From contig JAEDKW010000012.1 in assembly GCA_016295615.1 (NCBI GenBank), positions 1 to 21,489 of the forward strand: a DNA stretch of 21,489 nucleotides, given 5' to 3'. This stretch comes from Oscillospiraceae bacterium (GTDB lineage: Bacteria > Bacillota > Clostridia > Oscillospirales > Oscillospiraceae). Below are positions 1-7,499 of the stretch, piece after piece (the first letter of the stretch is position 1; each line of letters starts with the position of its first letter). A program made the position numbers and the translations under genes. The notes under the pieces are model-generated. The model ran no database searches, had not been told where the DNA came from, and worked only from the letters and a program-made list of their open reading frames with translations.

Positions 1-3
1 GAT

Positions 4-53
4 AAAAAGCCCTTTTGTATGGCTTCGCGATCTGCCATACAAAAGGGCTTTTT
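4..53 (-). terminator. Intrinsic terminator of the S10-spc-alpha cluster
   Basis: A perfect 20-bp inverted repeat (4-23 pairs with 34-53) surrounds a 10-nt loop. The arms begin and end in runs of A and T, so the hairpin has a U-tract in either orientation. It begins 21 bp after the rplQ stop codon and is placed to end the long minus-strand transcript. Because it is symmetric it could also stop a converging plus-strand transcript from beyond the left edge, which cannot be seen. Confidence 0.93.
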
Positions 54-73
54 ACTTCTTCTCTGAAACCGGT

Positions 74-415
74 TTAGACCAGTTCGATCATCGCGGTCTC
101 GGCGGCATCGCCGCGGCGGACGCCGGTGCGAACGATGCGGGTGTAACCGCCGTTGCGCTCAGCATAACCGGGAGCGATCTCCTTGAACAGCTTCTTGCAG
201 ACGTCTTCGCGCGTGATGAAGCTCATCGCCTGACGGTATGCTGCGAGGTCGCCCTTCTTGCCGAGGGTGATCATCTTCTCAGCCATGGGCTTGATTTCCT
301 TGGCGCGGGTGACGGTGGTCTCCATCTTGCCTTTGTCCAGAAAATCGGTGACCTGCTGACGGAGCATCGCCATACGCTGATCGGTCGTCTTACCGAGCTT
401 ACGAGTTCCGGGCAT
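74..415 (-). CDS. rplQ: 50S ribosomal protein L17
   Basis: The 113-residue product matches bacterial L17, a large-subunit protein near the peptide exit tunnel. The conserved N-terminal block MPGTRKLGKTTDQRMAMLR is followed by the helical region with TRAKEIKPMAEKMITLGKKGD and the C-terminal GGYTRI segment. Length is slightly short of the usual 115-130 but has no obvious deletion. A GGAGG site lies about 9 nt before the ATG. It is the last gene of the cluster, 81 bp after rpoA, as in most Firmicutes. The rpoA-rplQ spacer contains only a weak 5-bp hairpin (458-462 with 469-473). Confidence 0.96.
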   Translation of the reverse strand: MPGTRKLGKTTDQRMAMLRQQVTDFLDKGKMETTVTRAKEIKPMAEKMITLGKKGDLAAYRQAMSFITREDVCKKLFKEIAPGYAERNGGYTRIVRTGVRRGDAAETAMIELV

Positions 416-496
416 GTTGGTTTTCCTCCTTGTAAGGATTAGTCGTTGACTTTCTTCCTACGGCATTGCGTAGTTTACGGTCGGTGTTGTTTCAAA

Positions 497-1450
497 TCAG
501 TTGTTCTCTTCACTGGCAAGGGACAGCCCCATCATCGCCAGCTTGTTGATGACCTCCTCCAGACTCTTGCGGCCGAGGTTGCGGACCTTCATCATGTCGT
601 CTTCGGTCTTGGAAATCAGATCCTCGACGGTGTTGATGTTGGCGCGCTTGAGGCAGTTGAAGCTGCGCACGGAGAGATCCAGTTCCTCGATGGTCAGCTC
701 CAGAACCTTATCGCGCTGCGCCTCCGCCTTCTCGACCACGGTGGACTTGCCGCCCATGGCATCGGAAAGGTCGGTGAAGAGCGCGAAGTGGTCGCAGAGG
801 ATCTTGGCACCGAGGGAGACGGCGTCACGCGGGGTGATCGTTCCGTCCGTCCAGACTTCAAGCGTGAGCTTGTCGAAGTCGGTCACATTGCCCACACGGG
901 TGTTCTCAATGGTGTAATTGACTTTATATACAGGCGTGTAGATGGAGTCAATCGGAATAAGACCGATCACAGACTGTGCCGGCTTGTTGCGCTCAGCAGA
1001 CACATAACCGCGACCATGAGAAAGCGTCAGCTCCATATTGAGCGTTGCACCTGCATCGAGCGTGGCAATATGAAGCTCGGGATTCAGGATCTCGACTTCA
1101 CTGTCGCACTTGATATCGCCCGCCTTCACCTCGCAGGGACCGACCGCTTCAATGTAGACGGTCTTGATGCCGTCGGCATTGTGCAGCTTGGTGATCAGGC
1201 TCTTGACATTGAGGACGATCTCCGTCACGTCCTCCTTGACGCCGGGGACGGTGGAGAACTCGTGCTGAACGCCTGCGATCTTGATGCTGGTAGCGGCAGT
1301 GCCGGGCAGAGACGAGAGCATAATGCGGCGAAGCGCATTGCCCAGCGTGATGCCGTAGCCGCGCTCGAGCGGCTCCACGACAAATTTGCCGTAATTGCCG
1401 TTCTCGGCATCTTCCAGACACTCAATCTGGGGCTTTTCAATTTCAATCAT
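497..1450 (-). CDS. rpoA: DNA-directed RNA polymerase subunit alpha
   Basis: This 317-residue protein is the alpha subunit, whose dimer scaffolds assembly of beta and beta-prime. The N-terminal dimerisation domain shows the conserved ERGYGITLGNALRRIMLSSLPG-type block around residues 29-50 and the PVYKVNYTIENTRVG segment near residue 180. A linker leads to the C-terminal domain (about residues 250-317), with the helix-hairpin-helix stretches SFNCLKRANINTVEDL and VRNLGRKSLEEV that bind UP-element DNA and activators. Length is normal for Firmicutes (about 314-317). It sits between rpsD and rplQ as expected, with an AAGGAGGGT ribosome-binding site. A 7-bp hairpin lies in the spacer just upstream, so it may be translated or processed partly separately from rpsD. 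Confidence 0.98.
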   Translation of the reverse strand: MIEIEKPQIECLEDAENGNYGKFVVEPLERGYGITLGNALRRIMLSSLPGTAATSIKIAGVQHEFSTVPGVKEDVTEIVLNVKSLITKLHNADGIKTVYIEAVGPCEVKAGDIKCDSEVEILNPELHIATLDAGATLNMELTLSHGRGYVSAERNKPAQSVIGLIPIDSIYTPVYKVNYTIENTRVGNVTDFDKLTLEVWTDGTITPRDAVSLGAKILCDHFALFTDLSDAMGGKSTVVEKAEAQRDKVLELTIEELDLSVRSFNCLKRANINTVEDLISKTEDDMMKVRNLGRKSLEEVINKLAMMGLSLASEENN

Positions 1451-1473
1451 GCAGTTACCCTCCTTCTCAGTTC

Positions 1474-1492
1474 TGCGGTCTTCAGGACCGCA
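1474..1492 (-). other. Hairpin in the rpsD-rpoA spacer
   Basis: A perfect 7-bp inverted repeat (TGCGGTC at 1474-1480 with GACCGCA at 1486-1492) with a 5-nt loop lies in the 81-bp spacer, about 11 nt upstream of the rpoA ribosome-binding site. It has no U-tract and so is not a terminator. It could be an RNA processing or stability element, or a target for translational control of rpoA; that role is inference. Confidence 0.5.
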
Positions 1493-1531
1493 TCATAATG
1501 GTTGCTTGTGACAGTTGAGGGTTTCCCCCGA

Positions 1532-2158
1532 TTACTTGGAGTACAACTCGACGATGAGGTGCTCCTCGATCGGAAGATCGATGTCCTCACGGGCAGGAAC
1601 TGCAACGACTTTTGCAACATTGTTCTTATCCATCTCGAGCCACTTGGGAACAACGCGGGAAGCGTTGGCTTCCAGAGCGCCCTTGAACTTGTCGAGGGAG
1701 CGGGAGGAATCCTTGAGCTCGATGGTCTCACCGACGGAAACGAGGTAGGAAGGAATGTTGACCTTCTTGCCGTTGACGGTGAAGTGACCGTGACGGACAA
1801 GCTGACGAGCCTCCGCACGGCTCATCGCAAAACCGAGACGGTACACAACGTTATCCAGGCGGGATTCAAGGATAGCGAGCAGGTTTTCACCGGTCATACC
1901 CTTGCGCTTGGAAGCCATCTCGAAATACTCAGCGAACTGGCTTTCGAGAACGCCGTAGTAACGGCGTGCCTTCTGCTTTTCACGAAGCTGAACGCCATAC
2001 TCAGACAGCTTCTTGTTTCTTGCATTGCCATGCATGCCGGGCGCGTAAGCGCGGCGCTCGACAGCACACTTATCCGTATAGCAGCGGTCGCCCTTGAGGA
2101 AGAGCTTCTGGCCCTCTCTGCGGCACAGGCGGCAGACTGCTCCGGTATATCTTGCCAT
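1532..2158 (-). CDS. rpsD: 30S ribosomal protein S4, zinc-binding form
   Basis: The 208-residue protein is S4, a primary 16S rRNA-binding protein that nucleates small-subunit assembly. The N-terminus has four cysteines (C9, C12, C26, C31; VCRLC then CYTDKC), the zinc-binding C+ form common in Clostridia and absent from many other S4 proteins. The S4 RNA-binding domain follows at about residues 98-160 (SRLDNVVYRLGFAMSRAEARQ, then VRHGHFTVNGKKVNIPSYLV). Length is typical. In several bacteria S4 represses its own operon by binding mRNA; no site is proven here. An AGGAGG site precedes the ATG. It lies between rpsK and rpoA. Confidence 0.97.
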   Translation of the reverse strand: MARYTGAVCRLCRREGQKLFLKGDRCYTDKCAVERRAYAPGMHGNARNKKLSEYGVQLREKQKARRYYGVLESQFAEYFEMASKRKGMTGENLLAILESRLDNVVYRLGFAMSRAEARQLVRHGHFTVNGKKVNIPSYLVSVGETIELKDSSRSLDKFKGALEANASRVVPKWLEMDKNNVAKVVAVPAREDIDLPIEEHLIVELYSK

Positions 2159-2180
2159 TTGCTTATACCTCCTATTTTAA

Positions 2181-2585
2181 TTAGACGCGACGACGCTTGG
2201 GGGGACGGCAGCCATTGTGCGCAATGGGCGTGACGTCCTTGATCATGGTGACCTCGAGACCGACAGCCTGAAGTGCGCGGATAGCGGCTTCACGACCCTG
2301 ACCGGGACCCTTGACAAAGACTTCAACCGTCTTAAGACCATGCTCCATCGCCGCAGTGGCGGCCGTCTCAGCGGCGCTCTGTGCTGCAAAGGGAGTGGAC
2401 TTCTTGCTGCCGCGGAAGCCGAGACCGCCGGAAGATGCCCAGGAAAGGGCATTGCCCTGAGAGTCGGTCACCGTGACCATGGTGTTGTTGAAGGAAGAAC
2501 GAATGTGGACCTGACCGCGTTCAATGTTCTTCTTCTCGCGACGGCGGCGGATCACTTTCTTGCCGTTAGCTTTTGCAGTTGCCAT
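2181..2585 (-). CDS. rpsK: 30S ribosomal protein S11
   Basis: The 134-residue product is S11, which lies on the 30S platform by the mRNA exit (E site). Diagnostic stretches are VHIRSSFNNTMVTVTDSQGN, ASSGGLGFRGSKKSTPFAAQ and the C-terminal DVTPIAHNGCRPPKRRRV, where the NGCRPPK(R)RRV ending is near-universal. The N-terminal lysine- and arginine-rich stretch replaces the shorter or longer tails of other species. It has a GGAGGG site and is 16 bp downstream of rpsM. Confidence 0.97.
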   Translation of the reverse strand: MATAKANGKKVIRRRREKKNIERGQVHIRSSFNNTMVTVTDSQGNALSWASSGGLGFRGSKKSTPFAAQSAAETAATAAMEHGLKTVEVFVKGPGQGREAAIRALQAVGLEVTMIKDVTPIAHNGCRPPKRRRV

Positions 2586-2601
2586 TTTCTATTCTCCCTC
2601 C

Positions 2602-2970
2602 TTACTTCTTCTTGTTCGCGATGGTCTTCTTGGGGCCCTTGCGGGTGCGCGCGTTGGTCTTGCTGCGCTGACCGCGAACGGGCAGACCGCGGCGATGACG
2701 GGTGCCGCGATAGCAGCCGATCTCGCTGAGTCTCTTGATGTCGAGCGCGGTCTGACGGCGAAGGTCGCCTTCCACGATGTAGTCGTGGTCGATGGTTTCA
2801 CGAAGCTTGGCTTCCTCCGCATCGGTCAGATCCTTAACGCGGGTGTCGGGGTTAACGCCTGTGCGTGCCAGGATATCCTGAGCACTTTTTCTGCCAATAC
2901 CATAGATGTAAGTCAAACCGATTTCGATTCGCTTATCCTTGGGCAGGTCAATACCGGCAATACGTGCCAT
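2602..2970 (-). CDS. rpsM: 30S ribosomal protein S13
   Basis: This 122-residue protein is S13 of the 30S head, which contacts the P-site tRNA and bridges to the 50S subunit. The start MARIAGIDLPKDKRIEIGLTY and the helix-two-turn-helix region with YGIGRKSAQDIL are conserved. So is the C-terminal block GCYRGTRHRRGLPVRGQRSKTNARTRKG, which ends in a lysine tail. A GGAGGTG site lies about 11 nt before the ATG. It follows rpmJ by 26 bp. Confidence 0.97.
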   Translation of the reverse strand: MARIAGIDLPKDKRIEIGLTYIYGIGRKSAQDILARTGVNPDTRVKDLTDAEEAKLRETIDHDYIVEGDLRRQTALDIKRLSEIGCYRGTRHRRGLPVRGQRSKTNARTRKGPKKTIANKKK

Positions 2971-2996
2971 ACTTTTAAAGCACCTCCAATTTCTTC

Positions 2997-3110
2997 TTAG
3001 CCCTGTCTCTGCTTATGCTTCGGATTCTCGCAAATGACCATGACACGGCCTTTGCGACGGATCACTTTGCACTTCTCGCACATGGGCTTCACGGACGGTC
3101 TTACTTTCAT
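2997..3110 (-). CDS. rpmJ: 50S ribosomal protein L36, zinc-binding form
   Basis: A 37-residue reading frame starting MKVRPSVKPMCEKCKVIRRK encodes L36, the smallest large-subunit protein, located near helices 89-97 of 23S rRNA. C11, C14, C27 and H32 form the CCCH zinc ribbon of the C+ form. Length is exactly the family norm. It lies 13 bp after infA and 26 bp before rpsM, the standard Firmicute position, and has an AGGAGG site upstream. Confidence 0.95.
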   Translation of the reverse strand: MKVRPSVKPMCEKCKVIRRKGRVMVICENPKHKQRQG

Positions 3111-3123
3111 TTTGATAAACCTC

Positions 3124-3342
3124 CTACTTACTACGCCAGGTAATCCGGCCCCGGGTCAGATCATAGGGCGACATCTCCACTGTCACCTTGTCACCGGGCA
3201 GAATCCTGATGAAATTCATTCTGAGCTTTCCGGAAATATGCGCTAAAATAATGTGTCCATTTCCAATGTCGACTTGGAATGTGGTGTTGGGCATGGCCTC
3301 AACGACGGTGCCCTCCACTTCTATCATGTCGGATTTTGCCAA
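3124..3342 (-). CDS. infA: Translation initiation factor IF-1
   Basis: The 72-residue product is IF-1, an OB-fold protein that occupies the A site of the 30S subunit during initiation. It spans the typical sequence MAKSDMIEVEGTVVEAMPNT through GKLRMNFIRILPGDKV to SPYDLTRGRITWRSK, with normal length. The start codon is TTG at 3342, chosen because the protein aligns from MAKSDMIEVEG and a GGAGG site lies 8 nt upstream (3351-3355). That site is inside the last codons of the preceding KOW gene, whose stop is 3 nt before this start, so the two genes are probably translationally coupled. Confidence 0.96.
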   Translation of the reverse strand: MAKSDMIEVEGTVVEAMPNTTFQVDIGNGHIILAHISGKLRMNFIRILPGDKVTVEMSPYDLTRGRITWRSK

Positions 3343-3345
3343 GTG

Positions 3346-3630
3346 TTATCCCTCCTGGTCTGGATTGCCGTGATCGCTGAACGCAGCGATGGCTTTACGA
3401 AGCTCACTGTTTGTGATTTTTTCATTGCTCCTGATTTTCTCCGCAACGCGGCAGTCGCTCTGCGCAATGAATCGGACGTGCCTGCACTTTTTCCGTTTCG
3501 GCGCTTCAAGCTTCCTGCACTTGCCGTCGGCAAGCAGCAGATACTCCCCCTCTGTGCCCAGAACGAAGAAGTACTTGCCTTTCTCCCTGCCGGCCGTTGC
3601 CTGCACAAGATTGGATTTCGCAATGTCCAT
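3346..3630 (-). CDS. KOW-domain RNA-binding protein (L14e/L6e-like), function unproven
   Basis: This 94-residue basic protein sits between map and infA. Residues about 5-45 (NLVQATAGREKGKYFFVL then LLADGKCRKLEAPKRKKCRH) look like a KOW motif of the L14e/L6e/L24 kind. A helix-forming C-terminal part follows (about residues 60-94). Proteins of this sort are seen at this place in many Clostridia and are usually annotated as KOW-domain RNA-binding or L14e-like proteins; whether they belong to the ribosome is not known to me. The gene starts 9 bp after map with GAGGTGAG before the ATG, and its end carries the infA ribosome-binding site. Family assignment is from the motif and position only. Confidence 0.8.
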   Translation of the reverse strand: MDIAKSNLVQATAGREKGKYFFVLGTEGEYLLLADGKCRKLEAPKRKKCRHVRFIAQSDCRVAEKIRSNEKITNSELRKAIAAFSDHGNPDQEG

Positions 3631-3639
3631 TTACTCACC

Positions 3640-4392
3640 TCAAGGCGCGGGAACCGTCAGAAGCTCCGGTTCGTCAGATGTGATGAGGATCGTGTTTTCG
3701 TAGTGCGCGGCGTATTTCCCGTCACGGGTTTTGACGGTCCATCCGTCCGGCATCTGCCGGATCGCTGCCGTGCCTGCATTGACCATCGGTTCGACGGCAA
3801 GCGTCATGCCGCGCAGGAGCTTCGGTCCGTGACCCGCAATGCCGAAGTTCGGCACCTCGGGGCTCTCGTGCATGTTTCTGCCGATCCCGTGACCGACATA
3901 CTCGCGCACAACGGAAAAGCCGTTGCCCTCCACGTATTCCTCAATGGCATGAGAGACGTCCGAAAGGCGTCCGCCCTCGCGGGCGTACTTGATGCCTTCA
4001 AAGAAGCTCTGTCTTGTCACATCGATCAGCCGCTGCGCCTCCTCGGAAATTTTCCCGCAGGCGTAGGTGGCTGCGCAGTCGCCGTGATATCCGCCGATAT
4101 ACGCGCCCACGTCCACGCTGACGATATCGCCCTCCCGGAGCACCCGTTTACCGGGGATGCCGTGGATGACCTCGTCGTTGACGGAGATGCAGACGCTGGC
4201 GGGATAGCCGTTGTAATTCAAAAACGACGGCTCGGCGCCCTGCGACCGGATGAAACGGCACACTGCTCTGTCGATTTCCTGGGTTGTTACGCCGGGCTTT
4301 ACCATTTCCCCTGCTAACGCACGGGCAGCCGCGGTAATTTTTCCCGCTCGGCGCATCAGTTCGATCTCGCGCGCTGATTTAATCGTTATCAT
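3640..4392 (-). CDS. map: Methionine aminopeptidase, type I
   Basis: The 250-residue enzyme removes the initiator methionine from nascent proteins. It has the M24 pita-bread fold, and all five metal ligands of type I enzymes are visible: D94 and D105 (SVDVGAYIGGYHGDCAATY), H168 (GHGIGRNMHESP), E201 (LAVEPMV) and E232 (AHYENT). It lacks both an N-terminal SH3-type zinc extension and the insert of type II enzymes. Length is normal for B. subtilis-like MetAPs. It lies 7 bp after adk; its GAGGTAA ribosome-binding site overlaps the adk stop codon. Confidence 0.97.
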   Translation of the reverse strand: MITIKSAREIELMRRAGKITAAARALAGEMVKPGVTTQEIDRAVCRFIRSQGAEPSFLNYNGYPASVCISVNDEVIHGIPGKRVLREGDIVSVDVGAYIGGYHGDCAATYACGKISEEAQRLIDVTRQSFFEGIKYAREGGRLSDVSHAIEEYVEGNGFSVVREYVGHGIGRNMHESPEVPNFGIAGHGPKLLRGMTLAVEPMVNAGTAAIRQMPDGWTVKTRDGKYAAHYENTILITSDEPELLTVPAP

Positions 4393-4399
4393 ACAGCGC

Positions 4400-5029
4400 T
4401 TACCTCAACACATCGAGAATCGCTTTTGAGGTGGCCTCGACAGAGCCCATGTCCCCGATGGAACGAAGCACGCCGCGGGACTTATAGAAGTCCTTGAGCG
4501 GTTCCGTTTCCTTATGATAGACCGTGAGCCGGTCTTTGACCGTCTCCGGTGCATCATCCTTACGAGTGACGAGCTTGCCGCCGCAGACGTCGCAGACGCC
4601 TTCGACCTTGGGCGGAACGGCTGTGATATGGTAGCTCGCGCCGCACTTCTCGCACACTCTGCGTCCGCTCATGCGTTCCATGATGGTCGCGTCAGCGACC
4701 TCCATGGAAACGACATGGTCGAACTGAATACCGGCCCTTTCCAGTGCCTCCGCCTGGGCGATCGTGCGGGGCACACCGTCAAGGATGTAGCCCTTCGCGC
4801 AGTCGCTCTCGGCAAGACGCTCCGTGATAATGCCGATGATGACCTCATCGGGTACCAGATGGCCGGCGTCCATATAGGACTTGGCCTTCATTCCCGTCGG
4901 CGTACCGTTTTTGATCGCCGCGCGCAGAATGTTACCGGTGGAAATCGTAGGAATTCCAAGCTCGTCGGCGAGAATTGCGGCCTGTGTGCCCTTTCCCGCG
5001 CCGGGAGCGCCCAATAAAATCAGTTTCAT
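4400..5029 (-). CDS. adk: Adenylate kinase, zinc-LID type
   Basis: This 209-residue cytoplasmic enzyme interconverts ATP + AMP and two ADP. The P-loop GAPGAGKGT is at residues 7-15, and the LID holds a four-cysteine zinc site (C126, C129, C146, C149; CEKC and CDVC). Two usually conserved spots differ: the AMP-binding STGD is STGN (N33), and DGFPRT is DGVPRT (residues 84-89). Both are conservative enough for an active enzyme, but I would check them against close relatives. Length is a little under the usual 214-217. It is 12 bp after secY with only a short GAGGC site before the ATG. Confidence 0.96.
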   Translation of the reverse strand: MKLILLGAPGAGKGTQAAILADELGIPTISTGNILRAAIKNGTPTGMKAKSYMDAGHLVPDEVIIGIITERLAESDCAKGYILDGVPRTIAQAEALERAGIQFDHVVSMEVADATIMERMSGRRVCEKCGASYHITAVPPKVEGVCDVCGGKLVTRKDDAPETVKDRLTVYHKETEPLKDFYKSRGVLRSIGDMGSVEATSKAILDVLR

Positions 5030-5041
5030 TTTTTGCCTCTC

Positions 5042-6328
5042 TTACTCGAGGAAGCCCTTATACTGACGCATCAGCATCTGGGATTCCAAAGCCTGAACAG
5101 TTTCCAAAGCAACACCGACAACGATGATGACGGAAGTGCCGCCGATGGCGAGGCTGGAGTTGCCCAGCAGCTTGCCGGCGATCAGCGGGCAGATCGCGAC
5201 AATGCCGAGGTAAATGGCGCCAAACAGGGTGACCTTGTTGAGAACCTTGGCAATAAAGTCAGACGTGGGCTTGCCCGGACGGAAGCCGGGGATAAAGCCG
5301 CCGTTGCGCTTGAGGTTATTGGAGATCTCAACGGGGTTGAACTGAATGGTGGCATAGAAATAGCTGAAGGCAATGATCATCAGGAAGTAAACGATCAGAT
5401 AGACCACAGACTTGGTGTCGATCGCCTGCAGGAACGCATAGGCAAAGGTCCCCTCCTCCGGAGCCTTCATAAAGGCTGCAATGGTTGCGGGCAGGGAGGC
5501 AATGCTCTGCGCAAAGATGACCGGCAGAACGCCGGACATATTGACCTTCATGGGAAGGGTGGATGCCTGACCGCCGTACATCTTGCGGCCGACCTGGCGC
5601 TTGGCATACTGCACGGGAATGCGGCGCTCGGCGCCGTTGACATGGACAATGAGAACGACCATGGCAAGCATGCCGATGAGCAGCAGCGCGATCCACAGGT
5701 AACCGATCGAGCCCTTTCCTGCGATGTAGCTCATGCCCAGGCTGACCATGTTGGGAACACGGCTGAGGATGCCGGCAAACAGGATGATGGAGATACCGTT
5801 GCCGATACCGAATTCATTGACCTGTTCACCGAGCCACATGACGAAGGAGGAACCGGCAACGAAGGAAATAATGATCACCAGCGCTGCCCAGATGCCCTGC
5901 TGCATCAGAATGCCGTAGTTCTTCATGATCATATAGTAGCCAAAGCCCTGGAGCAGGGCGATCGCCACGGTGGCGTAACGGGTGATGGCGGCGATCTTCT
6001 TCTTGCCTGCCTCCCCGCCCTCGCGAGCCAGCCGCTCAAGCGCGGGGATCGCGATGGTCAGCAGCTGGATGATGATCGAGCTGTTGATGTAGGGCTGGAC
6101 GCCCAGTGCGAAGACCGTTGCCTCGGCGAAGGCGCCGCCGGACATCACGTTGTAGAGTCCGAGCACCGTGGTGCTCATGCCATCGAGATAGCTCTTGAGC
6201 AGTTCAGTGTCGACATAAGGGACAGGGATCGCATTACCGATGCGGAAAATGAGAAGGATCAGAGCTGTAAAGATGATCTTCTTGCGAAGCTCGGGAATCC
6301 CCCATGCTTTACGGATCGTCTGAATCAC
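5042..6328 (-). CDS. secY: Protein translocase subunit SecY
   Basis: The 428-residue membrane protein is the channel subunit of the SecYEG translocon. It starts MIQTIRKAWGIPELRKKIIF and shows about ten hydrophobic segments. Conserved landmarks are the plug region with YNVMSGGAF and INSSIIIQLL, the FGIGNGISIILFAGI helix, the cytoplasmic loop with IPVQYAKRQVG, and the LKRNGGFIPGFRPGKPT loop that contacts the ribosome and SecA. Length is typical. The start is GTG at 6328, immediately next to the rplO stop codon; the AGGTGAT site lies inside the end of rplO, implying translational coupling. Its place after rplO and before adk is the standard Firmicute layout. Confidence 0.98.
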   Translation of the reverse strand: MIQTIRKAWGIPELRKKIIFTALILLIFRIGNAIPVPYVDTELLKSYLDGMSTTVLGLYNVMSGGAFAEATVFALGVQPYINSSIIIQLLTIAIPALERLAREGGEAGKKKIAAITRYATVAIALLQGFGYYMIMKNYGILMQQGIWAALVIIISFVAGSSFVMWLGEQVNEFGIGNGISIILFAGILSRVPNMVSLGMSYIAGKGSIGYLWIALLLIGMLAMVVLIVHVNGAERRIPVQYAKRQVGRKMYGGQASTLPMKVNMSGVLPVIFAQSIASLPATIAAFMKAPEEGTFAYAFLQAIDTKSVVYLIVYFLMIIAFSYFYATIQFNPVEISNNLKRNGGFIPGFRPGKPTSDFIAKVLNKVTLFGAIYLGIVAICPLIAGKLLGNSSLAIGGTSVIIVVGVALETVQALESQMLMRQYKGFLE

Positions 6329-6769
6329 TTAGATCACCTCTGCCTTTCCGCCAGCTGCTTCGATTGCTTCCTTAGCAGACTGGGAAAACGCAGCGGCCTG
6401 AACGGTGACCTTCTTGGAAACGGAGCCGTTGCCAAGAACCTTGTAACCGTACTCACACTTGCTCAGGATACCCTTGGCAAGCAGAGCCTCTGCGGTAACG
6501 GTCTCGCCGTCTTCGAACTTGTCGAGTGCACTCAGGTTGATGATCTCATAACGCTTTGCGAAAATGTTGTTAAAGCCACGCTTCGGGGTACGGCGCGCCA
6601 GAGGCATCTGACCGCCTTCAAAACCGATGCGAACACCGCCGCCACTGCGGGCCTTCTGACCCTTGTGACCGCGACCGCCGGTCTTACCGTTGCCGCTGCC
6701 GTGACCGCGACCCTTGCGGTAAGCTTCCTTGGTGGAGCCAGCGGCGGGAGACAGATTATAAAGTTCCAT
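6329..6769 (-). CDS. rplO: 50S ribosomal protein L15
   Basis: The 146-residue product is L15, a late-assembly protein of the large subunit with an extended N-terminal tail. It shows the start MELYNLSPAAGSTKEAYRKG, the glycine-rich GRGHGSGNGKTGGRGHKGQKARSGG-type tail (about residues 21-45), RIGFEGGQMPLARRTPKRGF and the C-terminal globular part. Length is usual. It starts 12 bp after rpmD with an AAGGAGG site and abuts secY. Confidence 0.97.
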   Translation of the reverse strand: MELYNLSPAAGSTKEAYRKGRGHGSGNGKTGGRGHKGQKARSGGGVRIGFEGGQMPLARRTPKRGFNNIFAKRYEIINLSALDKFEDGETVTAEALLAKGILSKCEYGYKVLGNGSVSKKVTVQAAAFSQSAKEAIEAAGGKAEVI

Positions 6770-6781
6770 ATCTGTTCCTCC

Positions 6782-6967
6782 TTATTTCTCTTCGGTGACC
6801 TGCAGCAGGTAGCCGATCTGAGCGATCTTGCCGCGGGTCTGGTCATTATCGGGCTGCATGGTGAAATCACCAATCTTGCGCAGACCCATGGAGTTGGCAG
6901 TGGCAATGTGCTTTGCATGTCTGCCGTTCAAGCTCTTGATGAGCTCAACTTTCAGTGTCTTAGCCAT
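6782..6967 (-). CDS. rpmD: 50S ribosomal protein L30
   Basis: This 61-residue protein is the short bacterial L30, a ferredoxin-like-fold protein of the large subunit. It reads MAKTLKVELIKSLNGRHAKH, then the GLRKIGDFT block (the KI-[GN] core of the family) and a C-terminal strand with GYLLQVTEEK. It is 14 bp downstream of rpsE and 12 bp upstream of rplO, the normal position, with a GGAGG site. Confidence 0.96.
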   Translation of the reverse strand: MAKTLKVELIKSLNGRHAKHIATANSMGLRKIGDFTMQPDNDQTRGKIAQIGYLLQVTEEK

Positions 6968-6981
6968 GTTGCTCTGCCTCC

Positions 6982-7482
6982 TTAACCAATGATTTCTTCC
7001 ACGCTCTTGCCGCGGATCTTGGCAACCTGCTCTGCGGAACGCATGGCACGGAGACCTTCGAAAGCGGCGCCGACAACGTTATTGGGGTTGTTGGAGCGCA
7101 GGCACTTGGTACGAATATCCTTGATACCGGCAGCTTCAACAACAGCACGGACTGCGCCGCCGGCGATCACGCCGGTACCGGGGGCTGCGGGCTTGAGAAG
7201 CACGCGGCCTGCACCAAACTCGCCGATGGTCTCGTGAGGAATGGTGGTGCCGTCCAGGGTGACGGTGATCATGTTCTTCTTGGCAGCCTCGAGACCCTTG
7301 CGGATCGCCTCGGGAACCTCGGCAGCCTTGCCAAGACCGTAACCGACCTTGCCCTTGCCGTCGCCGACGACCATCAGTGCGGAGAACTTGGCCACGCGGC
7401 CGCCCTTAACGGTCTTGGAAACACGGTTGAGGAAAACCAGCTTTTCCATGTATTCGCTCTGTTCACGTTCAAATCTAGGCAT
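6982..7482 (-). CDS. rpsE: 30S ribosomal protein S5
   Basis: The 166-residue product is S5, which lies at the mRNA entry side and affects decoding accuracy. The N-terminal double-stranded-RNA-binding-like domain has LVFLNRVSKTVKGGRVAKFS and VVGDGKGKVGYGLGKAAEVPEA. The C-terminal domain has IPHETIGEFGAGRVLLKPA and the GTGVIAGGAVRAVVEAAGI block, ending RGKSVEEIIG. Length equals that of B. subtilis S5. GGAGG lies upstream of the ATG and rplR is 17 bp upstream. Confidence 0.97.
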   Translation of the reverse strand: MPRFEREQSEYMEKLVFLNRVSKTVKGGRVAKFSALMVVGDGKGKVGYGLGKAAEVPEAIRKGLEAAKKNMITVTLDGTTIPHETIGEFGAGRVLLKPAAPGTGVIAGGAVRAVVEAAGIKDIRTKCLRSNNPNNVVGAAFEGLRAMRSAEQVAKIRGKSVEEIIG

Positions 7483-7499
7483 TGTATTTTCCTCCTCCC

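Noticed and set aside
5033..6985. A 650-codon open frame on the plus strand antisense to secY, rplO and rpmD
   Set aside because: It is the complement of well-identified genes in a GC-biased frame, has no ribosome-binding site, and its translation is low-complexity Asp/Asn/Gly/His-rich.
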